A stretch of 6,605 nt of DNA from an uncultured Treponema sp. (GTDB lineage: Bacteria; Spirochaetota; Spirochaetia; Treponematales; Treponemataceae). Below are positions 1 to 6,605 of the stretch, in pieces. Under the pieces are notes generated by a model that did not search any database, was not told the origin of the DNA, and saw only the letters and a program-made list of their open reading frames with translations. The position numbers and the translations under genes are program-made. The stretch covers positions 1 through 6,605 of the forward strand of contig CALBXN010000185.1 of NCBI GenBank assembly GCA_937890485.1, read 5' to 3'. Positions within the stretch are counted from its first letter, which is position 1, and each line of letters begins with the position of its first letter.

Positions 1-3000
1 AAGGTCAGAGTGGGGCAGGTTTCATCGGTATCGATAATTTTGCCGTAAGGAACCAAGCCCAATTTTATAAGTGCCTGGAAGCCGTTACAAATACCGCACA
101 TAAGTCCATCGCGATTTTTGAGAAGCTCATTTACTTCATTCTTGATCGCACTGTTACGGAAAAATGCAGTTATGAACTTACCCGAACCGTCGGGCTCGTC
201 TCCGCCCGAAAATCCTCCGGGCACGAAGATCATCTGGCTTGTCTCAAGCTCCTTTGCGAAGCTCTCAACGCTTCTCTGAATTCCGTCCTGCGTGAGATTG
301 TTGATGACGAATATCTTTGCCTCGGCTCCCGCGTCTCTCATGACCTTTGCAGAGTCAAATTCGCAGTTCGTGCCGGGGAATACAGGAATTAAAACCTTTG
401 GTCTTGCAACGGCAATTTTAGGCGTAACCCTTTCAGTTGCGCTAAACGAGAAGTTTTCGAGTTTAACCCCACCGTTTTCTTTAACGGGGAACACACTTTC
501 GAGTTTTGACTCGTAATCTTTAGAAAGTTCTGCAAGAGAAACTCTTTCGCCGTTTCTTGAAATATATCCGTCGTCCGTTACTCTACCTATTTTCTTAATT
601 TGTAAATCTTCGGTAGATTCTATTATAAACGCTCCGTAATTGTAACCGAAAATACACTTATGACAAGTAGTGTTTTCGTATTCAAAGCCCAAGCCGTTAC
701 CCATACACATTTTGAGTACGCCTTCAGCAACGCCACCGTAAGTCGGAGTCCAACAAGATAAAACCTTTCCTTCTCTCATCCACTTGGTAAGAGTGTGGAA
801 ATTAGCGATAACGCTCTCTGCTTTTGGCAAGCCGTTTTCGTCCTTTTCAGGTTTTAAAAGATAAACGTTACTTCCCGCCTTTTTAAAATCGTTTGAAATT
901 ACGTCGTCGGTTTTGCCCGTCGTAACTGCGAACGATACGAGAGTCGGCGGAACGTCTAAATCTTCAAAAGAACCGCTCATAGAGTCCTTTCCACCGATTG
1001 AACCTATGCCGTAGTCAAGTTGCGCTTTGAACGCTCCGAGCAGAGCTGAGAGCGGTTTGCCCCATCTCTTCGCGTCTTTATTAGGCTTTTCAAAATATTC
1101 TTGGAAAGTTAATCTACAGCTTTCAGGATTTCCACCCATTGCAGTAATTTTTGCCAAAGAACTAAGAACTGCAATTTGTGCTCCGTGCCATGGACTCCAA
1201 GATGAAACTCTTGGATCGTAACCAAAAGTCATCAAACTTGATGTGTCTGTTTCGTAAGGCATTTGAACAGGAATTTTTGCAGCACAACCACTTTCTGGAG
1301 TGCTTTGGTTTTTTCCACCCATTGGGAAAATTACTGTTGCAGCACCAATAGAACCATCAAATCTTTCTGATAATCCTTTTTGTGAACAACAAGCCAAATC
1401 ATTAAGATTTGTTAACCAAGCAGATTTTAATTTTTCTTCTGCACAAAGATTTTCATCTTTTAATATTTTTTCTACAGAATCTAATGGTTTACACAATGGA
1501 GAACTAACTCTTACAGGTGATTCAATCAATGCTTTTGTACTACGACTTGCTCCTGCTGTATCTAAGAAAGAGCGTTCAATATCTACGATTGTTTTTCCTC
1601 GCCATTTCATTACAAGACGATTTGTATCTGTAACTTCTGCAATAACAGTTGCATTTAAATTTTCATTAGATGCAGCTTGAATAATTTTTTCAACATCAGT
1701 TTTTCTTACAACCAAAGCCATTCTTTCTTGACTTTCTGAAATTGCAAGTTCTGTTCCGTTTAATCCTTCGTATTTTTTTGGAACTGCATCAAGATTTATT
1801 TCAAGACCTGGAGCAAGTTCTCCAACAGCAACTGCAACACCACCAGCGCCAAAGTCATTACAACGACGAATCATTTTGCTAACTTCTGGATTTCTGAATA
1901 AACGTTGAATTTTGCGTTCTTCTACAGCGTTTCCTTTTTGAACTTCAGCAGCAGCTGTTGAAACTGATTTTGTGTTATGAACTTTTGAAGAACCTGTTGC
2001 TCCACCAATACCGTCACGACCAGTTCCACCACCAACAAGAACAATTACATCCCCTGCTTCTGGAGTTTCACGCATAACAATATCAGCAGGACTTGCAGCA
2101 ATAACAGCACCAAGTTCCATGCGTTTTGCTTCAAAACCAGGATGATAAATTTCTGCAACTTGCCCAGTTGTAAGACCAATTTGATTTCCGTAAGAACTAA
2201 ATCCTTGAGCAGCTTCACGAGTAAGCTTCATTTGTGGAAGTTTACCTTCTCTTGTTGAAGAAAGAGGAACAGTTGGATCAGCAGCTCCTGTAACACGCAA
2301 TGCTTGATAAACCCAACTTCTACCAGAAAGTGGGTCACGAATTGCACCACCAATACAAGTAGCAGCACCACCAAAAGGTTCAATTTCTGTTGGGTGATTG
2401 TGAGTTTCGTTTTTGAACATCAAAAGCCAGCGTTCAGTTTCTTCGGCTTTAGTTTCAATATTTGTTTTATGAACATCGATATAAATTGAACAAGCGTTAA
2501 TTTCTTCAGAAATTTCGATGTCATCAAGTTTTCCATGTTTTTTAAGATATTTTGCACCGATACAAGCCATATCCATCAAAGTAAGTGGTTTTGCATTTTC
2601 ATTGTTGATGTCGGCTCGTTCTGCATAAACATCTGTTCGCATTATTTTGTAGTTGTTAAGAGATTTTTCAAATAATTCTTTGAAATCTCCTTCTGCAATT
2701 TCTATTTCATCTAAAACTGTATTGAAAGTTGTGTGTCGACAATGGTCAGACCAATATGTATCCAAAACTTTAATTTCAGTTTCAGTTGGGTCGCGATTGA
2801 TTTTTTTGAAGTAATCTTGCAAAAATTTGATGTCTGCAAAATCCATTGCAAGACCCATTTTTTTGTGATAATCAGCAAGTTCTTCATCTGAAAAACCGAT
2901 AAATCCATCTTGCACAGGAATATCATCTGGAACAGAAACTTCCATTTTCAAACTTTCTGGCACATCCAAATCTGCCAAACGAGAATCAACTGGATTTATA

Positions 3001-3434
3001 AGATATTTTTCTATTCTACGAACATCATCTACAGAAACTTCACCTTGTAAAATAACCATTTTTGCACAACGAACACGAGGAGGTTCTGTTCCGACAGTTG
3101 TTGTAGAAGCAAGTCCTGCTCTAAGCAAAGATAAACATTGTTCTGCAGAATCAGCTCTTTGGTCATATTGACCTGGCAAATATTCCCAAGCGATTACTAT
3201 ATCATTTTCTTCTAGTGGAATATGTTCAAAATAACAAAAATCACTTTGAGCCTCAGAAAAAATTCTTTGGCTAGCGGCTTTTATCACTGATTCAGTAACA
3301 TTTTCTACATCATATCGATTCAAATATCGAACATTTTTGATGCCATCAATCCCTAAAAAATTTGTCAATTCAGACTTAATACTAAGAGCTTCATTTTCAA
3401 AGCCTTCTTTTCTTTCTACATAAATGCGATACAT
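1..3434 (-). CDS. purL: Phosphoribosylformylglycinamidine (FGAM) synthase, large single-chain form; C-terminus cut by window edge
   Basis: Catalyses ATP- and glutamine-dependent conversion of FGAR to FGAM in de novo purine synthesis, in the cytoplasm. The frame is open from ATG at 3434-3432 to base 1 (1144 codons, no stop). Large PurL proteins of this type are about 1240 aa, so roughly 100 residues are missing. Seen in order: N-terminal PurS-like part starting MYRIYVERKEGF; linker-domain motif SDHCRHTTF (229-237); ETHNHP (343-348); a glycine-rich GRDGIGGAT stretch (472-480); NDFGAGG (526-532); second synthetase-half motif GGKDSMSG (814-821); and a class I glutaminase domain with FPGTNCE (Cys1024) and GICNGFQ, whose Cys1116 is the expected nucleophile. 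The glutaminase His/Glu lie beyond the edge. The start fits the family N-terminus, although no good ribosome binding site precedes it. Codon use changes sharply inside the gene (see the junction entry). Identification is secure; the symbol follows the usual name. Confidence 0.96.
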   Translation of the reverse strand, partial: MYRIYVERKEGFENEALSIKSELTNFLGIDGIKNVRYLNRYDVENVTESVIKAASQRIFSEAQSDFCYFEHIPLEENDIVIAWEYLPGQYDQRADSAEQCLSLLRAGLASTTTVGTEPPRVRCAKMVILQGEVSVDDVRRIEKYLINPVDSRLADLDVPESLKMEVSVPDDIPVQDGFIGFSDEELADYHKKMGLAMDFADIKFLQDYFKKINRDPTETEIKVLDTYWSDHCRHTTFNTVLDEIEIAEGDFKELFEKSLNNYKIMRTDVYAERADINNENAKPLTLMDMACIGAKYLKKHGKLDDIEISEEINACSIYIDVHKTNIETKAEETERWLLMFKNETHNHPTEIEPFGGAATCIGGAIRDPLSGRSWVYQALRVTGAADPTVPLSSTREGKLPQMKLTREAAQGFSSYGNQIGLTTGQVAEIYHPGFEAKRMELGAVIAASPADIVMRETPEAGDVIVLVGGGTGRDGIGGATGSSKVHNTKSVSTAAAEVQKGNAVEERKIQRLFRNPEVSKMIRRCNDFGAGGVAVAVGELAPGLEINLDAVPKKYEGLNGTELAISESQERMALVVRKTDVEKIIQAASNENLNATVIAEVTDTNRLVMKWRGKTIVDIERSFLDTAGASRSTKALIESPVRVSSPLCKPLDSVEKILKDENLCAEEKLKSAWLTNLNDLACCSQKGLSERFDGSIGAATVIFPMGGKNQSTPESGCAAKIPVQMPYETDTSSLMTFGYDPRVSSWSPWHGAQIAVLSSLAKITAMGGNPESCRLTFQEYFEKPNKDAKRWGKPLSALLGAFKAQLDYGIGSIGGKDSMSGSFEDLDVPPTLVSFAVTTGKTDDVISNDFKKAGSNVYLLKPEKDENGLPKAESVIANFHTLTKWMREGKVLSCWTPTYGGVAEGVLKMCMGNGLGFEYENTTCHKCIFGYNYGAFIIESTEDLQIKKIGRVTDDGYISRNGERVSLAELSKDYESKLESVFPVKENGGVKLENFSFSATERVTPKIAVARPKVLIPVFPGTNCEFDSAKVMRDAGAEAKIFVINNLTQDGIQRSVESFAKELETSQMIFVPGGFSGGDEPDGSGKFITAFFRNSAIKNEVNELLKNRDGLMCGICNGFQALIKLGLVPYGKIIDTDETCPTLT
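1040..1110. other. Compositional and codon-usage junction inside purL
   Basis: Around base 1085 (about residue 784, just after LTFQEYFEKP) the gene switches codon style without losing frame. Hand counts for codons 1-784 against the last ~360 codons: Gly GGC 3 against about 14; Lys AAG 2 against about 15; Ala GCG none seen against about 7. Sampled lines run 23-35% GC to the right of the junction, about 32-48% between 300 and 1080, and about 48% over 1-300. Protein motifs on both sides are intact, so the switch happened between homologous purL sequences. Either natural recombination or a chimeric assembly would produce this; the sequence cannot decide between them. Confidence 0.7.
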
Positions 3435-3498
3435 TATTACATTCTAATGTCTTTTATAATAAATATCAATATTTTTTCTTTGTATAGAATGATTTTGC

Positions 3499-3527
3499 TT
3501 TTCAGATTTTAAATTTGCCCCTATAAT
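3499..3527 (+). promoter_or_regulatory. Likely housekeeping-type promoter of the pullulanase gene
   Basis: A perfect -10 box TATAAT lies at 3522-3527. Exactly 17 bases upstream is TTTTCA (3499-3504), a four-of-six match to the -35 consensus TTGACA. The predicted transcript starts near 3534, giving a leader of about 33 bases that includes the ribosome binding site. Assignment is by consensus match and position only. Confidence 0.6.
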
Positions 3528-3553
3528 AGAAGATGGTAAAATTATTTTATTTT

Positions 3554-3558
3554 GGAGG
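3554..3558 (+). promoter_or_regulatory. Ribosome binding site of the pullulanase gene
   Basis: GGAGG ends 8 bases before the ATG at 3567, ideal spacing. It fixes this ATG as the start, which also gives an intact lipoprotein signal peptide. Confidence 0.9.
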
Positions 3559-3566
3559 CATAAAAT

Positions 3567-6167
3567 ATGCAATTAAGAAAAATTTTAAATGCATTGCTGT
3601 TTGCTCTAATAGCAATGTGTTTGGTTTTCTCTCTTGTTGGTTGTGGTGGAAAAAAATCAACCGACAAAGGTGATGGGGATAAAACAGATGATCCTACAGG
3701 TGAAAAACTTTATCCTTATACAATTTATCTTTTGGATGCACCAACAACTGGTGACTGGGGTGTTTGGTATTGGTTAGTTAGACATGACGACACACAAAAT
3801 GAAGTAAGTAAGAATAATGGTGAATGGCCTACAGGAGCTACTTCATTAGACCAACAAGACAATATTTCAAGATATGTAAATTTTGACATTGAAAATATTG
3901 ATGACTACAAAGAATTTGGATGTCTCTTTGTAGACAAAAGTGGATCTACACAAACAAGTGATGTTTTAGTTCCTATTGAAGAACTTAAACAATATAAAAA
4001 TTTGTATTTTACTTTTGCAAATCCAAAAGTTTATTACACATCTTATGACAAAGTAATTGGTCTTATGGGTGGTACTATTACAAGTATTGATGGTAACACA
4101 ATCTCAATCAACATAAGCCGTGTTACAGGTATTGATGAAAATGCTGTAACAGTTCTTGATTCAGATGGAAACAAACTTACTGTAGAAGAGGCAACAGTAG
4201 ACTCAGCAACAACAGGAACTCTCACAGTAACAGGTGGAAACATTAAAAAAGCACCTTACACAATTTCTTATGATGGAAAAACTATTAAAGCAGGTATTGA
4301 TGGAGACCTTATTGATCAAGCTTTTGTTTACGAAGGTGATGATTTAGGTCTTACAATTGACGGAACAGAAGCAACATTTAAATGTTGGGCTCCACTTGCA
4401 CAAAAAGTAGAATTGTTAATTTTAGATTCTGCAACAGCAAAAGAACCTTCAAGTACAATCGAAATGACTCCAGAAAATAAGGGAGTTTGGTCAGCAACAA
4501 CAACTGATGTTCCTACAGATGGTTCTAAATACTATCAATACAAAATCAATAATGGAGGAACAGTTTATGCAATTTCAGACATTTGGTCTTATGTAGCAGG
4601 TCCAGATTCTGTTTCTTCACAAATTATTGATATTAACGATGCATCTTTAACAACTGGCTGGGAAGAAACTTATAAAAACCCATTTGGTAACACATTGGGT
4701 AACACATGTGCAGAAGAAAAATTATATTCAGATGCTGTAATCTACGAAATGCATATCCGTGACTGGTCAAAAGCTTTTGGTGCTGATAACAAAGGTAAAT
4801 TCAATGAAATTACAGCAAATATTGAAGAATTTACAGACTATCTTTTAGATTTGGGTATTACACACGTTCAAATCTTACCTATGTTTGATTATGCTGAAAA
4901 GAACAATAATACTTCTTACAACTGGGGATACAACCCTTATCACTACAACGTACCAGAAGGTCGCTATGTAGAAAATATGGAAAATGGAACAGATGCTGTA
5001 AAACAACTTCGTGCAATGATTAAAGCTTTCCACGATGCTGGAATTGCTGTTATCATGGATGTAGTTTACAACCATACAGCTGGTATTGGTGTTAACTCAC
5101 TTTACGATATGACTGTTCCTGAATATTTCTATCGTGTAAAAGCAGATGGTGAATATTCAAATGGTTCTGGATGTGGTAACGAAGTTGCAACAAACCACAA
5201 AATGGTTGCAAAATATGTAATTGACTCATTAGTACACTGGATGAATGATTACCATATTAACGGATTCCGTTTTGACCTTATGGGTTGTCAAGAAAAAGAA
5301 TTCATGACAGAAGTTTACGAAACTCTTTATGCAATTGACCCAAATGTTATGGTTTACGGAGAACCTTGGCAAGGAGGTGGAGCATTAACTGAAAATCCTA
5401 CAGATGAAACTATCGATACAGACTTTGGAAATGGTGTTGGAGCATTTGAAGACACATTCCGTAACGGTATTAAAGGTGGAGAATTCGGTGGTGTAGAACC
5501 AGGTCAAGTTCAAGGTACTTATAAAGACGCTGATGTTATGAAAGGACTTAAAGGTATTTCTGGAAGAAATTCTAATTCTTCAAAACCACAACTTATGTTG
5601 AGCTATGTTGAATGTCACGATAACTGTACTTTGTTTGATAAACTTGCAATTATTTACCTTGGCAAAAAAGAATATAATGGTGACTTATTTGCCGCTATTG
5701 GAGAAGATGGTCTTGAAGAAGTAAAAAAACAAAATACTCTTTCTGCTGCTTATATCTTCTTGTCACAAGGAACACCATTTATCAACGGTGGACAAGAATT
5801 CTTAAGAACTAAACGAGGTAATCACAATAGTTACAATGCAAATGATACTATCAACGCCATCGATTTTAGCTTCAAAGACAAATATGAAGATATTTATCTA
5901 ACTTACAAAGGATTGATTGCATTCCGTAAAGAAAATAAAGAAACATTCGGAAATAATGACAGTGTTCAAACTACAAAGAAGAAATCTGGTGTTACAGAAT
6001 ACAAAGCTGGAGACTACTGCGTATACTTTAATGCAACATCTGCTGATTACGATATTTCAAGTGTAACTGGTTATTCAAAATCAATTGATGTTACATCAGG
6101 ATCCCCTACTGATGCAGATCTTCCTACATCAGTTCCTGCAAAATCATTTGTAATCCTTGCTAAATAG
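3567..6167 (+). CDS. pulA: Type I pullulanase, surface lipoprotein (GH13 debranching enzyme with CBM41-like and CBM48 domains)
   Basis: Predicted to hydrolyse alpha-1,6 branch links in pullulan, starch or glycogen on the outer face of the cell. The 866-aa product begins with a lipoprotein signal peptide: basic start, hydrophobic core, lipobox LVGC with Cys26 as lipidation site, then a Gly/Lys/Asp-rich tether to about residue 47. Residues 49-158 resemble a CBM41 starch-binding domain (WGVWYW, Trp64/67/69). Residues about 160-255 form a beta-rich linker domain. CBM48 starts near 258 (DDLG, then WAP at 274-276). The GH13 catalytic domain spans about 385-770: YNWGYNP (451-457), diagnostic of type I pullulanases; DVVYNHT (498-504); GFRFDLMG with nucleophile Asp570; YGEPW with acid/base Glu599; YVECHDN with Asp685; and GGQEFLRTK (741-749). 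A C-terminal beta domain ends the protein. All catalytic residues are present. It has its own promoter and terminator, so it is probably monocistronic. Confidence 0.95.
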   Translation: MQLRKILNALLFALIAMCLVFSLVGCGGKKSTDKGDGDKTDDPTGEKLYPYTIYLLDAPTTGDWGVWYWLVRHDDTQNEVSKNNGEWPTGATSLDQQDNISRYVNFDIENIDDYKEFGCLFVDKSGSTQTSDVLVPIEELKQYKNLYFTFANPKVYYTSYDKVIGLMGGTITSIDGNTISINISRVTGIDENAVTVLDSDGNKLTVEEATVDSATTGTLTVTGGNIKKAPYTISYDGKTIKAGIDGDLIDQAFVYEGDDLGLTIDGTEATFKCWAPLAQKVELLILDSATAKEPSSTIEMTPENKGVWSATTTDVPTDGSKYYQYKINNGGTVYAISDIWSYVAGPDSVSSQIIDINDASLTTGWEETYKNPFGNTLGNTCAEEKLYSDAVIYEMHIRDWSKAFGADNKGKFNEITANIEEFTDYLLDLGITHVQILPMFDYAEKNNNTSYNWGYNPYHYNVPEGRYVENMENGTDAVKQLRAMIKAFHDAGIAVIMDVVYNHTAGIGVNSLYDMTVPEYFYRVKADGEYSNGSGCGNEVATNHKMVAKYVIDSLVHWMNDYHINGFRFDLMGCQEKEFMTEVYETLYAIDPNVMVYGEPWQGGGALTENPTDETIDTDFGNGVGAFEDTFRNGIKGGEFGGVEPGQVQGTYKDADVMKGLKGISGRNSNSSKPQLMLSYVECHDNCTLFDKLAIIYLGKKEYNGDLFAAIGEDGLEEVKKQNTLSAAYIFLSQGTPFINGGQEFLRTKRGNHNSYNANDTINAIDFSFKDKYEDIYLTYKGLIAFRKENKETFGNNDSVQTTKKKSGVTEYKAGDYCVYFNATSADYDISSVTGYSKSIDVTSGSPTDADLPTSVPAKSFVILAK

Positions 6168-6168
6168 T

Positions 6169-6186
6169 TTAACTAAATTTAGTTAA
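6169..6186. repeat. 18-bp perfect palindrome just after the pullulanase stop codon
   Basis: TTAACTAAATTTAGTTAA reads the same on both strands. It begins two bases after the TAG stop and lies 12 bases before the terminator stem. As RNA it would form only a weak AU-rich hairpin. It could be a binding site for a dimeric protein, or a remnant with no role. Confidence 0.7.
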
Positions 6187-6198
6187 GTTACAAAAATT

Positions 6199-6231
6199 AA
6201 GCCCTAGAAAATATTTTCTAGGGCTTTTTTT
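6199..6231 (+). terminator. Strong intrinsic terminator of the pullulanase gene, possibly bidirectional
   Basis: A perfect 24-base palindrome at 6201-6224 (stem GCCCTAGAAA with a 4-base loop, extendable by two A-T pairs) is followed by seven T residues (6225-6231), the classic rho-independent form. On the minus strand the same stem is followed by TTAATTTTTG, a weaker U-rich tail, so it may also stop transcription arriving from the right, including the zinc-ribbon frame. Confidence 0.93.
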
Positions 6232-6240
6232 ATGCAATTA

Positions 6241-6408
6241 TTAATAAGAACGTAAATAAACAAAAATATTTTTTCTATCAAATTTATTGTTTCCACAAAA
6301 TTCACATAAATTTTGATAATCTATATTATCTTTACCACATTTCTTACAAATTCACACATCAGTAAAATTTTCTTCACTAAAATCATGTGCAACATTATTA
6401 TTAGTAGT
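6241..6408 (-). pseudogene. Remnant of a small zinc-ribbon protein, interrupted by an in-frame TGA
   Basis: Read leftward, this frame encodes TTNNNVAHDFSEENFTDV, then TGA (6354-6352), then ICKKCGKDNIDY, NLCEFCGNN and a tail ending LRSY before TAA at 6243-6241. CxxCG, ten residues, then CxxCG is a textbook double-CxxC zinc ribbon. The TGA sits directly before it, where such domains very often carry Trp (W-x-C-x-x-C-G), so a TGG-to-TGA mutation is the simple explanation. There is no ATG, GTG or TTG in this frame upstream that avoids the TGA, and a TAA closes the frame at 6411-6409, so the 5' end is also lost. Intact family members commonly bind zinc, but no specific function can be given. It ends about 10 bases from the pullulanase terminator. 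A short protein from a non-standard start after the TGA is possible but unlikely. Confidence 0.5.
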
Positions 6409-6424
6409 TTAGGATTCATAAAAA

Positions 6425-6464
6425 GCCTAGCACCTTACGCACCTTCGGTGCTATCAAGTTTGAT
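6425..6464. repeat. 40-nt direct repeat, copy 1
   Basis: This copy is identical to 6566-6605 except at two positions: plus-strand A/G at 6429 and C/A at 6433. Both differences lie in the segment corresponding to the closing helix of a 5S-like RNA. The inverted repeat GCACC-TTC-GGTGC is perfectly kept. Confidence 0.95.
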
Positions 6465-6523
6465 GCAAGTTACATTAGACTTTGTAATCATAATTCAAAA
6501 TTGTAAATAACAAATTTTTAGAC
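6425..6523 (-). pseudogene. Probable decayed second copy of 5S rRNA with an intact 3' end
   Basis: The minus-strand 3' part (6464-6425) matches the sequence at the right edge of the window in 38 of 40 positions, and a T-run follows it (6424-6420). It contains the stem GCACC-GAA-GGTGC and ends GGTGCTAGGC. Farther 5' the sequence is AT-rich and lacks the conserved CCGAAC-type core of 5S rRNA. Only vague resemblance remains, such as ACAAAG and AACTTGCATC. A GTCTA at 6523-6519 could pair with the terminal TAGGC, giving a 99-nt span, close to but shorter than a normal 5S. The outer 5' boundary is a guess; the 40-nt repeat is certain. It may instead be a bare duplicated fragment. Confidence 0.4.
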
Positions 6524-6534
6524 TTATCTCTACA

Positions 6535-6555
6535 TTAAAAGAATTATTCTTTTAA
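6535..6555. repeat. AT-rich inverted repeat between the two 5S-like copies
   Basis: TTAAAAGAAT and ATTCTTTTAA flank a single T, a perfect 10-bp dyad. On the minus strand it lies just after the T-run that follows the right-hand 5S-like sequence, so it may help end that transcript, though it is too AU-rich to be a strong hairpin. Confidence 0.6.
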
Positions 6556-6565
6556 AATAAAAAAA

Positions 6566-6605
6566 GCCTGGCAACTTACGCACCTTCGGTGCTATCAAGT
6601 TTGAT
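6566..6605 (-). rRNA. Candidate 3' end of 5S rRNA, cut by window edge; also copy 2 of the 40-nt repeat
   Basis: On the minus strand the sequence ends GTTGCCAGGC followed by seven T residues (6565-6559). TGCCAGGC is the hallmark 3' end of bacterial 5S rRNA, which pairs with a 5' GCCTGGC. Just upstream, CTTGATAG, the hairpin GCACC-GAA-GGTGC and CGTAAG fit the loop E/helix IV region (compare GATGGTAG...GAGAGTAGG in common 5S genes), with a short helix IV. Only about the last third of the gene is in the window, so the conserved core cannot be checked. If correct, an rRNA operon lies to the right and is transcribed leftward. Confidence 0.55.

Larger units (their letters stand above)
3435..3566. 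promoter_or_regulatory. Divergent intergenic region between purL and the pullulanase gene
   Basis: This AT-rich spacer of 132 bases must hold the start signals for both genes. The plus-strand signals are clear and listed separately. For purL (minus strand) there are -10-like strings TATTAT/TATAAA at 3461-3453, but no convincing -35 at 16-18 bases. The 20 bases before its ATG contain nothing like GGAGG. A short dyad, AAATAT-CA-ATATTT (3461-3474), overlaps the purL -10 candidates and could be an operator, but such AT dyads arise easily by chance. The spacer looks too short and too AT-rich for a purine riboswitch, and I see none. Confidence 0.45.

Noticed and set aside
292..1680. Plus-strand open frames at 292-516, 1027-1221 and 1300-1680
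   Set aside because: They lie antisense to purL, whose conserved motifs cover the region. Their products have no recognisable features and no ribosome binding sites of note.
2304..2926. Short frames at 2304-2489 (plus) and 2711-2926 (minus, out of the purL frame)
   Set aside because: Both overlap the PurL synthetase and linker motifs in a different frame; neither shows family resemblance or start signals.
3435..3566. Purine riboswitch or PUR-box upstream of purL
   Set aside because: No riboswitch-like stem pairs and no recognisable purine operator are visible in this short AT-rich spacer.
4043..5075. Minus-strand open frames within the pullulanase gene (4043-4243, 4875-5075)
   Set aside because: They are antisense to well-conserved domains of the pullulanase, and their low-complexity products mirror its codons.
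6313..6510. Plus-strand frame of 65 codons at 6313-6510
   Set aside because: It runs antisense to the zinc-ribbon remnant and through the 5S-like repeat, with no ribosome binding site. Its Ile/Phe-rich product is what AT-rich DNA gives by chance.
1..6605. Alternative genetic code (TGA = Trp) for the whole window
   Set aside because: The pullulanase and purL use TGG for every Trp and contain no in-frame TGA. An AT-rich genome with TGA as Trp would use it often.
6425..6605. The 40-nt repeats as a CRISPR array or transposon ends
   Set aside because: There are only two copies, the spacing is far too long for CRISPR spacers, no cas or transposase gene is present, and the 5S-like 3' end with T-runs explains them better.

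Overview
The window looks like a piece of a low-GC bacterial genome, probably a gut- or rumen-type anaerobe. It carries a large single-chain FGAM synthase of the type found in Clostridia and relatives, and a lipoprotein pullulanase with a Gram-positive-looking signal peptide. Two sampled lines of the pullulanase gene gave about 35-38% GC by hand count. A Firmicutes-like host fits best, but the sequence alone does not exclude others such as spirochaetes. Translation is standard: Trp is TGG throughout both large genes and neither has an internal TGA.

Layout. Bases 1-3434 (minus strand) are a long purL gene cut by the left edge, reading in frame without a stop for 1144 codons. Bases 3435-3566 are a divergent intergenic region. 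It has a recognisable promoter and strong ribosome binding site for the rightward gene, but little that looks like either for purL. Bases 3567-6167 (plus strand) are a complete type I pullulanase lipoprotein gene. It is followed by an 18-bp perfect palindrome and a strong intrinsic terminator. Bases 6241-6408 (minus strand) are a broken zinc-ribbon frame that converges on the same terminator. Bases 6425-6605 hold two near-identical 40-nt sequences that resemble, on the minus strand, the 3' end of 5S rRNA. One runs off the right edge and may be the real gene; the other looks like the surviving end of a decayed copy.

How the genes relate. PurL makes FGAM in de novo purine synthesis in the cytoplasm. 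The pullulanase debranches starch- or glycogen-like glucans at the cell surface. They are divergently transcribed and share no evident pathway. The right end looks like the downstream flank of an rRNA operon read leftward.

The most notable signal is inside purL. Codon use and GC change abruptly near base 1085 and again near 300-350, while the reading frame and all active-site motifs stay intact. This is either a natural mosaic allele or a chimeric metagenomic assembly. I see no phage, transposon, CRISPR or defence genes, and no convincing new multi-gene system.
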